From: Serilophus lunatus
Taxonomy: Eukaryota; Chordata; Aves; Passeriformes; Eurylaimidae
Reading direction: 5' to 3'
NCBI GenBank assembly: GCA_013399895.1
Contig: VXBA01001641.1
Span: 496,001-560,000 of the forward strand
Length of the DNA stretch: 64,000 nt
The first letter of the stretch is position 1, and each line of letters starts with the position of its first letter. The translations under genes were made by a program, and so were the position numbers. The notes under the pieces were generated by a model. It did not search any database. It had not been told where the DNA came from and saw only the letters and a program-made list of their open reading frames with translations. Shown one piece after another: positions 27,901 through 40,700 of this stretch.

Positions 27901-30900
27901 TGATTTCTTGAACTATCAGTAGAAATACTCCATCTGCGCCTTCCCATCTGTACTGCACGTTTTGGCAAGATAACATGCCAAAACTTCTCCTTTCCTCTAT
28001 CTCCCTCCTCTCCATTAGACCCTTATCCCTCCCCCCTCCCCTAGCTCTCCTTTTTGCTAAGAAACACAGTAGAGAAAAACCAAGACTAATGCAAGCTCAC
28101 TTCTTCTGTCTCTTGTTTTACCTCTGATTACCCTAGAGGGAGAGGATAAACCTTCTCATCTTCCCACTCTGCCCTGCAACGGCTACATGGGTTACAAAAT
28201 CCAAATGGTCTGGCCCTGGGAAAAATCTGTGATGGAGACAGAATGACTCCCAAAGAGAAAAATTATGTTGTCTTTTAGCTGTAGGGATTCCCAAGGAAGA
28301 AAGCCAGAGCTGATGTAGGAAAAGACATGGGGCAGGAGGCCAGAGGGAGAGACTGGATGGAGGTGAGCCCAGGAAGCGAGAGGAAGCCCTGCAGGGCCAG
28401 TCTCTTACTGCCAAGGGAGAGAGAGGGTCAGCACTGCTGTCCTTTGCCTGCTCCAGAATTGCTGATCTCCCCAGGCGTCCTGGCCCCTCATGCTTTCTCA
28501 GCAGCAGCAGCCTGAATTTGCATGGCTGTACCAGAGGCAGAGAAAACCCGTGGCTGGTTGGATGCTCCATGGGTCTGCTGCTGGGGGCAGCTGTTTACTT
28601 TCTCCATGGGGCTGGCTTTCCAAATGAATTTTCCTAGTCTGAATACTCAAAGATTCCCTTTGTGTTTTATTCTCATATAGTCTTCTGACTTCTGCATGCC
28701 AGTAGTGTGTCTGTTAATGCTAAAGTTAAAACTTATTTTATCACAAGTGGGTTTGTTTGTCTGGATTATTTTGGCCTGACAGGCAGAGGAGAGGATTAAG
28801 TTGAGTTTTCTAAAAATTTGTGAATGTTTTTGAAAAATACTGGAAACATGCTGTGTTTAAATTTTCTATTTTTTACACAACTCAGCCACCTGGCAGAGAG
28901 CACAAAAAAGAAAATAAAAAGAAAAAAAAAAGAAAAAATGTGTTTGCTTGCCACAGACATCAAACAAATAATGAACAATCAAAACAAAGAGATTACAAGC
29001 AACCCAGAGGCAGAAAATTCAGTACAGCAGCTCAGATGAACTGTCACAAGCAAGGAGAGCAGTCACAGACAAAGCACTGAACCCTCAAAAATGGCCTAAT
29101 GGCACACACCAGGTAATCCTGAAGGGAGTCTGACTTGTAAGAGCTTTTAAATCTCCTTCCTCTCCTGAACTGACATCTAATAAATCTTTTGAGAACATCA
29201 GTATATGTGAACAGTAATGGAAACTTTCATATGCTTGCACTTAGCAGGTGCTAAATTACTGGATCCACTATATAAATATGAGCGAGACCTAGTGTTTTAC
29301 ACAAGGTAGCTGCAAACAGATCCCTGAAGACTGCATGGTATTTAATTGATGGTTACAGTTTTTCGTTCCTACTTCACCCTCTCTCCCTCCTTTCTTCCCT
29401 CTTCCTCTTCCAGCATGAAAAATTCACACTCAAACGCAGAAAGAATCCCACAGTGTCCTGATGTGACCCCACCACTAGAAGCAATGTGGGACAGCATTTA
29501 GCTATGAAAAAAAACTATAAAGCCATGTGAAAACATCTGCAGCAGGTTTTTTGTTAAGAAGTGACAGAACTTCCTCTCAGAAGAGCAAGTAACTGTGTCC
29601 TGCACAGGTCTGGTACCAGCTTCTCTGATGGTGCACCTTGGTCCACCTCCCATAGGCAGACTGGATAGATGCAGGGCACCTGGACCCCAGGTCAGGAGTG
29701 GGAGCAGGCACCACGTAGTGCTGAATACTGCTCCCATGAGGAGGTTCTGGGGCTGTTTCTCCACTAGTGAGTTGTCCCTGGGGTTATTCCTTAGCAGCAG
29801 CCTGTGTGCTGTAAGGTGTCGTTTTCATGCCTGAGCAAGTAACAAGTCACTAGTCAGTCTTGCTACACCAGTGCTTAACAGCCAAATGATGCTATAAATA
29901 AGTTCCCCTCTCCCTTTTGCTCCCTGGCATGCTCACACCCTGGTTAAGATACTAGTGCCCAAAAGTATTTCTTGATTCAGCGTAAGATCTCTGAACCTAG
30001 CAATTTTTGAGGCTGGCACATCAGACTGTTTATCATCCTAAATCAGGAAAAAAATATAAATTATGGTGTTTGCTTAGTGCTTGGCTGTGCATGTCCTTAG
30101 TGTACTGTTTTGGACATGATCCTCTTGCAGATGCCTGGCACATGTTCCTACAATTTTGCAGCTGTATTTTCATCACCCCTTGCATGAAGCACTCACTGGG
30201 CTTTTAAGGCAGTGTCCTTTGCTTCTAATAGTTATTGATTCCCTGAATGCTAGAGAATATGGATTCAATTAGCTGGTCGTAGCACTGTAGTTCAGAGCCA
30301 CTCAGCATTTTCAGTGCATAAGCTTCTGTTTTCAAGGTTTATATAACATAATCATAAAAATTCAGTCTGTATTAAAGGTCTTTTTGCAGATGATTATTTT
30401 ATAATGTGCACTAATTACTTTTATTATTTTACAACTACCACTTAATGCAAATATACAGTGAGTTTCCAATGAAAGTTTCTTAAAGATGAGCACTTCCACT
30501 GAAGAGCACTCAAGGCAGTGCTGGGCAGCCATACACAGAAGAATACTTTTTTTTGATTGGATGATAAATTGCTCACAGAAACTTCTGCAGGCACTGCTGA
30601 CTGCCACACCAGAGCACAAAACTTCCATTTTGTACAGAATGGAAAAAGTCTAATAGCTTCTGAAATCAATGCTCCTTTAATACAGATCATGGCTTACCCC
30701 ATTGTTTTCTGATCAAGCTACTTACTGCTGTGTCTTTTCTCCAGAAATATCAGCTTTTTCAGTTTTCTTCTTCATTCTCTAATAGCAGTTGGACACTAGT
30801 GCTCCAGGAGAATCTTTAGGCAGTTCCTACCCACATCCTTACCTTAGCTTTATGAATAAGGACTTGTCCCCATCCAAGGAAAGGACTCCCATCTGCACAC

Positions 30901-33480
30901 CATTGAGTGTGACTGCACTGCAGTCTGTGCTGATCTCACTCCAGCTCCACAGTGCCCCTGCTTCCTGCCTTCTCTACACCAGCAGCACTTTGCAGCCAGG
31001 CCTAGTAAAGGATCAACCCATGGCCACTGACAACTGCTGTAGTTAAAGCAGTGGTCTCCTCCACAACAACTTGGATCCTAGTGGTATTTTTCCAGCAAAA
31101 GCTGGACTTCTGGGTGGATGTTCCTCCTGACTTAGAGCTCAGGAGTAACTATGTGATGCTGTGCTCAGCATCTCACTTGGAATTTACTGGGATCTGTGAC
31201 TGAAAAACCTTTGGCTCTCAGCGAAGGAAGATGGTGCCAAGAATCATTCTGGCAATATCGCAGCACTGTGAGAGCCAGTCAGCTCCGGCTTTCTTGCTCC
31301 AGCTGAGCCTGGAATCCAGGAGAACCATTGCTCCTCATCATGACAGAATAATGCTCTCATAGGAGATGCTTTCTCCTGCTGCTGCGATCCCAGGTCAGAG
31401 CAGCCAGGTTCCTCCATGTCTTGCTGTGGTGGGCTCTTGTCCATGTGAGAAGCAGCTGCTGTTGGCTCCCAGCTGTTGTGGAGCTTAGTGGCAAGGTGGT
31501 GAGTCTGAAACTATGACCATTGCCTTTTCTTTTCCTTAAATGAATTTAATGATTCAACGTTTGAAAATGAGGAATTCCCATTATCTTCTAGAAATTGCCT
31601 AACCCTCTTCATTGGAGGAGTTTTTTGCTCCTTTAGCTCTAAACCTTCCTCACCTTCTCCCACCTTGTCAATACTATACCAGAGCAAGACTTCCACCCAT
31701 TATCCTCTCCTTCAGGGCGTTCCCTCTCTGTTCCTTCTCCTCTCTGGTGGCACACTCAGTATTTCAGTTCTTGGTATTCCTAGTGCACATCATGGAGCTG
31801 CCTATCAGGGAAGGTGCAAGTTTAACCTTCAGGACAGTTCAACCTGAGATCACTTCCAATCACTCAGTCTGCCCTGTCTGGGTGCATCTCTTCACCACAT
31901 CCTGACAGCAAGCCAGGCTGAGATGTGAGTGTGAGGTGTGAACACCATTCCCTTTATCCATGCTATGTTCTGTTTGGTTTCCACTATAGGAAATCTCATT
32001 GAATGAGTAGGGTAGGTTGCAGGGTGATATCACCCTCAGAGCATGGGCCTTTGAGGACAAATGCAGCCTGGATGCCTGTTTTTAAGACATTTATTTTTTT
32101 TTTAACTTTTCCCTTTCCACAAACTCATCTATTATTGTTTTTCTAGGTGCAGTATATCTGTCGCTACAGGTATTTAAAAATATCTAAAATAGCACAAATG
32201 TTTGTAAAACACTTGGTTTAAGGATGGCATATTAAAACATATTTACATCTCAAAAATTTTAACCTGAAGCAGACTTGATATTATCTAAATAATTTGTTTA
32301 AGAGGGCGTAAAATAATCTCCTCCTCTTCCAGGGCAGATATAATATTTGCAGAATCTTATCTTCACAAACAGAATTTGTATTTTAAATTTGCAAATTGCA
32401 ATTTGCATGTTAAGGGGATTCAAGCTGAAAAGGAATCAGGAACATGTGAAGAGCAAAGGAAGAAAAAAAGTGCTGAAGTGTATCACCATTACTATGTTAA
32501 TATATGGCAATCTTATGACAGGTAAATGTATAAGGACTTATTTGCCAGTGCAGAACACTCTATATGGAACATTGATTTAAATATAGCTGTGTCTTTTTCA
32601 CTTCAGTGTGTCATAATGTAGTAGTAGTAGTATGTCCTCTGATGTCCTCTGCTTTCACAGTTGATACAGGGACCCAGCTAGAAAGATGAGAGAAAATGGG
32701 TGGGAAGTACAGAAGCAGACTGCAGCCATTGCCTTGATGTATGCAGTGGTGTAAAACCAGGGCATTTCTGGAACTGGTAAGAATTGTTATTAACATCATG
32801 CTAGAAATATGCATCCCTGTGGTCACTCAGCTGTGGATTAAGGTGACATGGATTACAGCAGCACAAAGTGACAGGTATCATTAAGGCTGAGATACCATTT
32901 CTATGCCATGAATGGATAGCCTCTCTTCTCCTTTTCTTCCATGTGTGTCTGTATAAGCACTAACATAATGACAACTCTGTATTCACATTGTCACAGTACG
33001 AGCAACAGTAATGCCCATAAAGGACCTTTAATGCTGTGTCAATTAAACAATGTGCATTTTAATTGTGCTTAAATCTGAAGCCACATAATAGCACACAATC
33101 ATTCAGAAGGGACTTTAATAGCATATTACTTAGATCAATTCATGTCAGCTGTCCTCGGCCCACTGTAGGGTGAAGGTCTTTTTTGCTCTCTTCCTGGCTG
33201 GATGTGCACTGTACTTGGTTACTGCAGGTTGGCAAGAATAAGATGACTTTCTTCTCCAGGACTTCCCCAAGTGCTCTCTCCTAACTGAAAAATAGGCTTG
33301 CCACCTCCTAACTATACTATGACCTTCACTGGTATTTATTACTTTCAACCCATTTTTAAAAGGTGTCCAGGTAAATATAAAGAGGGTTTTAAAGCTGCCA
33401 TAGCTGCAATGTCATTTCCTGTAAGTCAGTTAACTTTTTAATTTATTGGAAGTTTTGTGCTTGTAACAAATCTGCTGCTG
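24933..33480. other. Unique sequence, unassigned
   Basis: No gene or transposon recognised. Overlapping frames on both strands near 27.0-27.7 kb and 28.1-28.6 kb reflect locally higher GC. The longest (145 codons, minus strand, 28133-28570) has no recognisable motif. Pyrimidine-rich stretches occur near 28.0 and 29.4 kb. Confidence 0.5.
28902..28938. repeat. A-rich low-complexity tract
   Basis: A-runs broken by single G or T bases. The Lys-rich translations across it are meaningless. Confidence 0.8.
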
Positions 33481-33965
33481 GGCCACCCCTTCTTTTCACT
33501 CCAGCCTTGTGGGGAGAGGTCAGAGCTTCCATGTGAAGAGGTTGTCTTTGCCTCCATGCGGCCGGACAGATGGGCTGCGCTCTTGTGTCCAAGCTCCCTG
33601 AGCCAGAACAGGTTGCTGGAAGCAGCTTAAGCCTTTTGTCTGGGATGACACCTCAAGGTTTGTCTGAGATTTTGTCTACGAGCGCCGCAGAAAATGTCTG
33701 TGTGGTAGCTGTGGCCAGATGGAAGATGGCAGTGCCACAATCAGGAGGCCTCCTTGGCCTCACTCAGGTGCTCTCCCTGCCAGTGGGACTCTGGTGCTGG
33801 TCTCAGGCCCCGCCACCGCTTAGTCACTGGATTTTATCAAAGCCGTGCAAAAGAGGCCTGTAAACCCACCAGTGTTTCCTCATAGCTGCAAAGGAGAGCA
33901 CCCTCTGGGGCATGAGGACACACTCCTGAGGGCAGCAGCTTCTCCAGTAGCCACAGGGGCTCTAG
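33481..33965. other. GC-richer block of unknown origin
   Basis: This 480-base block has higher GC than its surroundings and several CpG dinucleotides (near 33560-33585 and 33680-33690). The flanks are AT-rich. A 97-codon open frame lies on the plus strand at 33570-33863, but its translation has no recognisable domain and no signal of a real start. It may be a decayed repeat, a relic of a CpG-rich element, or part of a non-coding transcript. Confidence 0.4.
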
Positions 33966-34749
33966 GGGGTTTTGTGTTCTTTTTTCTACAATGTTTTATT
34001 GAGATGATAATGGTGAGGCACCAGACTTTTCTGAATGCTCAGAAAGAGTTCCTTTCTGGGTCTTCTGTCTAGCTAGCTTGTCACTCCAGTGCGTTGTGTT
34101 ACAGAGAAGGTGAGAAGAGGCGTAAGCACGTGTCACATATGTTTGGTGGCGTTTTGTGGGGCGAGTGATTCCTTGCTCCTGCAAAAGAACCTAAAGCCAC
34201 TGAATCTGGGCTCCTCCCCAGGCAGGGCAAAGGCAGCAGCTCCAGTAGTGTTTTTGTCATGTCAGGCTCACTGCTCTTCTCACAACATCCATGAGGCACA
34301 TCCCTCTCCAACTGCAAATATTGACCAGTCCATAGCAGGGATAAACTGTGTTTTCCAGCATAAGAAGGCAAGTCAAGCTTGACTTTTCTTTCATAGGTTA
34401 CATTTCTGTGGTATTTCTTTTCTCCATGTAAGGCAGTATGTGTTACTCAGTTAACTCTGGAAAAACTGCAGGAGAGGTTTGGCATTGACATCACTCAGCC
34501 CAAGCTAAGCCACAAAATGCTGGAAAGGCATTGATGGTAAAGTCTGTTTCCAATCGAAGTTCATGAAGCCCATAGAAATGAAAAATTGTTGTTTTAAGTC
34601 GAGTATTTTTGTTGCAGTGCATTGCATCTAGTAAATGGGCTACCCCCAAAACAGTGAGGGTTGGAAAATATGCAAAAAAAAGTGCAGCCCAACCTCTGAG
34701 CTGAGTTCCTCAATATCTGCACCATTTTGTATATTTCAGTTATTCAATT

Positions 34750-34780
34750 ACAGAATCACAGAATTGCTTAAGTGCTAAGA
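34750..34780 (-). mobile_element. Possible trace of a CR1 3' terminus (minus strand)
   Basis: The run ACAGAATCACAGAATTGC resembles the reverse complement of the CR1 terminal octamers, but the following GGTTGGAAAAGACC block is not convincing. It is too short for certainty. Confidence 0.3.
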
Positions 34781-37700
34781 GTAACTAATAGAGCTTCAAA
34801 AAATACATGTTTGGTTGGGTTAAAAATGGATTGTGCAGGTTTTGGAATTTTTAGGCTTAAGAATTCAATGCATGGGCGTGGTTCTCATTGTGCCAGGAGA
34901 CATGACCCTGGCCTTGCATGTCTCCAGCACTGGGACTTTTAAAACACTGTGCCTGATTTAGGGAATTAGAAAGAAAAAGAAAGAATGCCAGATGAAGGTG
35001 AGTCATTGACCACTTCCATTCCTTTCATCTAATTCGTGGGAACATTTTCTTAACCTTCAGCCATCCTACCTTTTATTTTTTACCTCTCTGGTTTGTTTCT
35101 GTGATGAGTTTTGCTCCACTTTTAGCTGTTTATAACTGTCCACATTCCCTTTCCAAGTATTTCAATGTATTTATCAGCATTCTCTGAATGTGTTGTTGTG
35201 AAGTTTCATCTGGCAAACCTCACCCTCCATTTTGTTTCCCCAGAGGCATATTTATATGCTAAATGGGTTCAGTTCTTCTACAGAAAAATGAGAGTTCAGG
35301 CACAGAGGGATGCAAAAGACATCTAGCACATGGCTCCGCTCCATGATCTCTCCCACAGTACAAATGCAGAGAGTGAAGCAGTCATCACAGGAGTGTACTG
35401 TGGTGAGGGAGGGATTCTGCTGTGTGGCATGTCCTCACCTTCCACTGGCCCATGTAGCATCTAGAGGAAGACAGACCACTCAGCTGATATATGTGAGCCT
35501 CTTGACAGCACCCCAACCACGGAAGGACACTGAGAGAACCAGGATTTTCCTTTACGTGGCCCAGATAGATGCCACCTAGATACTGTAGCATGGCAACAGA
35601 CTGCTTGGTAGCTGTGCTAGAGATGAAGCACTAACCATTTCTCTGCGTCGCTGTCTCCAAGGAGAAGTTCAATATAAGTCAGTCCCGTAACATCAGTTTG
35701 ACATCAGCCTATGTCTTTGCCACATTAATTCAATTTATTACCCGGGGTGATCCACACTTTGCATTCTATTTAGGATGCCAGGGGACCTGTTCATCCCTAA
35801 TGACTGAAGAAGCATTTGTGTTTTATAAGCTATTTGGGACACACCATAAGGAACTAAAAGTGTCTGGTTTATTTTCATTGTTAAATTTACCATGTACCCA
35901 ATTCAGATGCGGTTGAAATTGATAGCAAACTTGCCAGGGACGACTGCAACTGAAATGCTTTCTGAAACTTAAGGAGCCCCAACAAAGATGTTCTCCCCCC
36001 AAAAAGGCATAATAATACATAAATAATACATGAAAAATGTTGTCAGAGTTGGGGAGGAAATGACAAAATGATAGTTTGTTGTTCTGTCTTTTATCTCCAG
36101 CTAAACTTTGATCTCTATAAAATGTTTCTACCGACATTTGTAAGACTTTCCTTAGTCTTTACTTGCTAGCATATTAAAATTCAGCTGACTAATTTCACTG
36201 GATTTCTTTGATCTTTTTCCTTCAATGTGAATTACTCTAGCTGAAGAGTTTTTATTTGCCTGAACAAGATTCACCTTCCTTTTTCTGCACATTCAGACAT
36301 TTGAGAGTTTCCCTGTATTGCTTATGCCTACCTAGGGTTGTGGTATATTGCTATTTTTCTTTGCCCATGCTCTTCTTTTTGAGTGGTCTTCTTCTGTCTC
36401 AAGTATTCAGATTTCTGTGAGTGATGAGTCTATGCAGTACTTCCCAACTCCTCAATCCAGCTGCCCCTATGGATTTATAAGCAGTATGTGTAGCTATCGG
36501 TACATTGCCCATAAGTGCTGCTGAAGTCCATACTCCTTTTTAAAACAATGTATTTGTTTAGGAATGAGTGCTGTGGATTTTGGAGTGTATGGTAGGGGAT
36601 CTGTAGTATCTGATTGGGCACAATGATAAGACAAGTTTAGTAACAAACCAAGAGAAAGTGTATCAGGTTTTCAGCTTCTTGCATACTTCTAGATTTGCGT
36701 CTGTATTGTTGCAATGTTTGTGATTATGTAGGTGCTTGGACAATACACTTTGCCCAGCCCTATCACAGGAGAAATGGACAAGCCATATCTGAAGATGCAC
36801 CAGGGGCACTTTGCCTTGGAATTGCAGCACAACACTGTCCAGCCACAGAAGCAGCATCATCCCTCTCAACATACTCCCTCAGCCACCCAGCACACAGATG
36901 ATTAGAGACAGATGCGCTCCCCACGCCTCCCACCCACTTACTGCTCATTTGCTCCTGGAGGGAGCAAGGAAAACATATTTTCCTTGTCCCCATGTAAACA
37001 GACTCCATTGCTGTCAAACCCACAACCTATGAGCACCATGCACATATGCTTGTGTACACACACTCCTAATCCACCTGCCTTTTTCTACACAAGATCCATG
37101 TTAACTCTCTGCAGGAAAAAAAAAAGCATTTTAAGAAGTCCTTAGAGGTCAAAAAAGGATTGGTTAGAATGCTGGTTGCTTATTTCATAGTCATGAAATT
37201 AAACCACACATTATGATCCCTGCTTCTTTTCATATAGGGTTGTGCTGCCTGTCCTCAGGACAGGAAGATTTTCACAGGTCAGTGCACATCTTGGAGCATA
37301 GTGATTTATGTAAGTGGGTCCCCACCATATGGTAGTTTCATCTGCCATGAATGCCAGATGATACTTGATGCTTAGATAGAATTATCTTTAAGAGGTGATG
37401 CTTATACTTTTATAGACAAACCATTGTTTGCATTATATTCTAGTAATGTGGTGAATTGGCATAAATCAGTGCAAATTAAAAGAGGATGGAACCTACAGGG
37501 TTCTGTTCTGGTAAGGTGGTGTGCTGGAGAACAAGAAATTGAAGACTCCTTTGTGAGCAAACCTTGATATCTTGAGACAAACACATTAAGTCATATTCTG
37601 CCACCTAAATTATTTTCCTTCAGATCCAATTTTTTGTCCATTTTCATCAAACCCTTGATAACATATGGAACTTGAACTGTAGAGAAGGTACCCCGTTGAT

Positions 37701-40700
37701 TTTTTTGTCGCACACATATAACTCAAAGGTGTCTGGGCAGCTGAGAAGAGGGTCTCTCCTCTAACTGAGCCTCACCTAGCCTTCAGCTATAGAAGAGCCA
37801 TTTGGGGTGCAAACAGAATTGTGTATAATTCACTTGGTTTGCCAGTTCATCACCTGCAGCTAACTATGAGCCAGGCAGCTGCCCAAAATACCAGTCAGGG
37901 CTCCCTGAAATGATCCTGAAATGTACGATGTTCTGCCCTGCAAAACTGGATTGAATTTCCATATTCAGCACCACATGCTGACGGTTTAGCCCTACAGATC
38001 TTCACATTATGACCTGCTCTTTTTCCTCTTCCTCTCTTTTTCTAGCCCAAGGCATCTCTGACCATACTGGATTTCAGTCTGAGTGAGAAGGTTTTTCTCT
38101 CTCAAAATTTTGTCTGGAGTGACAGATTTCAGACAAATGCTGTGTATGAGAGTGCAACAGCTCTCACCCACAGGGTTATTCTGAGCTCAGCAAATCAATG
38201 CTCTCTCTGTTGAGAAGTAGGAAGAAAGTCTCTACCTACAGAGGAGGGGTGAAACACTCACTAACTTGTCAGATCACATCATCTCACGAATGCATCACGC
38301 AAGGCAGCACTTCTGAAAAAGCAGTTTGACTCTCTGCTTCACCATTATGCTGATGATGAGTTGGTAATTTAGCATATCAGTATCTTTATTCTTTCCCTAT
38401 CCAAGCCATTGGCCCTTTAGGCCAGATGTAGCTGACTGTTGGCTGGTGTCATTTCATGATTTACAATGTACATGACAGACATTTAACTTTGTTACTTTGT
38501 GCTGGGTCTTTTCTCTTTATATATTTTACAATGAAAATGCAGCCCTGTTGTTTTTTCCAGTAGCAGGCAGACACCACAATTCAGGTCACAGACTGCTGTA
38601 GGACAAATGTGGGGAGAAACAATAATTTTTTTTGCCTTAACTCCCTGCATGCATAGTAGGAACCACAAGTAGAAGATGTCAGCCCTCTCTGCTTCAAATT
38701 TACCTTCCCCTTTCCGTATATCTGGTTCTGACATGCAACTCCCTTCCAGCTTTGCTTCTGGAGATTAACAGAGCTCTGAAGATTAGTACTTTTTTTCACA
38801 GCTCTATAAGTATTGACAGATGTTTTCTCCTATCGAGTGCAAAGGATGTGTGCATGCAAAATCTTGTACTTACACTAAGGCTTCTCGTTCACTTTCTTAA
38901 CATTGGCCATATAAATCCACTGAGGACAACCAGAAAAGTAGAATTTTGCTGGCCTCGAATTTCCCAAGTTGTTCTCAGGGCATAGAAATCACACTCATTG
39001 ATTTTATAGGATGTTATTAGTATCTAGGAGTGAAATACAAAAATAACATAAAAATATGCCCAAGGGGTTGCAGCCTTCTTTGGGTACATCTACCTGCCTT
39101 GGCATGGGGTTGTCCACAGGCTGCAGATGGACTTCTGCTCCACTGTGAATTCCATGGGCTGCAGGAGAATCTCAGCTCTGGCACCTGGCACAGCTCCTCC
39201 TCCTCCTTTTTCCCTAACCTGGATATCTGCAAGGCTGTTGTTCACACATGTTCTCACTTCTCTCTCTGGCTGCCATTGTGCGACAGTTTTATCCTCTTCT
39301 TAAATACATCATTCCAGAGGCACTGCCACCATTACTGATGGGCTCAGGCTTTGCCAGCAGCAGATCCTTCTTGCAGCCAGCTGGAACTCGCTCTGTTGGG
39401 CATGGAAGAGCAGCTTCCCACAGAAGATACCCTCTAGCCATGCAAACCCAATAGAATTAGCTACTTATATAGATGTTGCCATAATGTATGGAGGAATAAG
39501 GAACACTGAGCATCCAGAACTCACAAACACCCATATGTAAAAGGGAGAGTTTTTGTTGTGGAATCTTGGAGGTAAATTTCTTCCCTGCAAAAGCAAGGGT
39601 AGGAGAGTTTTTGGACTGCTGCCGTGTAAAATCATTCAGAAATCACAAGACAGTTGCATTTCCAATGAGTAATTTACTTCATCTATAAACTGCATAACTT
39701 TGGTCATACTTTTTCTTTCTATTGGTTTTAAAGGAATTTAAAGCCTTATGTATATGCCTAAATTTAGGTGGGGTAAATGCAGATTCTGGATTCTGATCCA
39801 TAAAGAGCTCCATCTGATCAGATCCTTTGTCAGAGCAGATCTTCAGAACAGGTCTTCACTTCAGAATAGGTCAACACAAATACAAATTTCCACTTTGGTG
39901 GTTTAGAGGCTCACTGGGACAAGATTCTCCTCAAAATACTTGAAACATGCTTACCTTGTCTCTTGAAAGAAGTAGTGCCAGTTTTAGTTAGTCCTTGCTC
40001 TGTTTCAGTAGAAGCCAGCAGCTCTGGCACATAAAGTGGTGTAAAGTGTTGGATGGGATCGATCAGGTGATTTCATTAAATGAGTTTTGAAACAACTGTG
40101 CTGGAACTTCTGGTGTCTTCACCAACACCAGCCAAGTCTTATTTGACTTTTAATATTGAAAGTAGCATTACTCTTGTAAGAAAGCATATGATGTATAAAG
40201 TCTTCTGAAGGGACAGAAACCTCATCTTCACTGGTGTGTACTCACCCCACAGTTCTGTGAAGTAGCATTGCTGTTTGTAGTTCATATAGTTCCCATACTA
40301 TATGGGAGAAGGAGAAGAAGGAACCAAACTTCCAGGCAGTTTCTGCTTTTCCCCTTCTCACTGCCAGTTCATTCTGGATGCTATGCGGCTCTAGAAAAGG
40401 TTCCACCAAACCACTTGCATTCTTTAGGAGGAAAACCACTGAGATATTATTGAGTTTTAGGCATCTTAAGATCTGTCTTGTCAATCTATAAGGCACAAGG
40501 AAGAGGAGCAGCAACACAGGAATCTCTGAACTTTCATTGAAACACAAACACTGAGCTACCCTCCATGACTATTTTATTCCTCACTGATAGATAGAGAGTC
40601 TTAATGTGGAAGGTCCAGTGCTTTAAACTATCCCAAGCTTCAGGATCCTTCAGGAAATGCTGCCTGGCTGAAGGGCCACCAGTCTCACTGCTGGGCATGC

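Noticed and set aside
28133..28570. 145-codon minus-strand open frame with a Pro/Leu/Ser-rich composition
   Set aside because: The composition follows local GC and pyrimidine richness. No motif, start context or neighbouring exon supports it.
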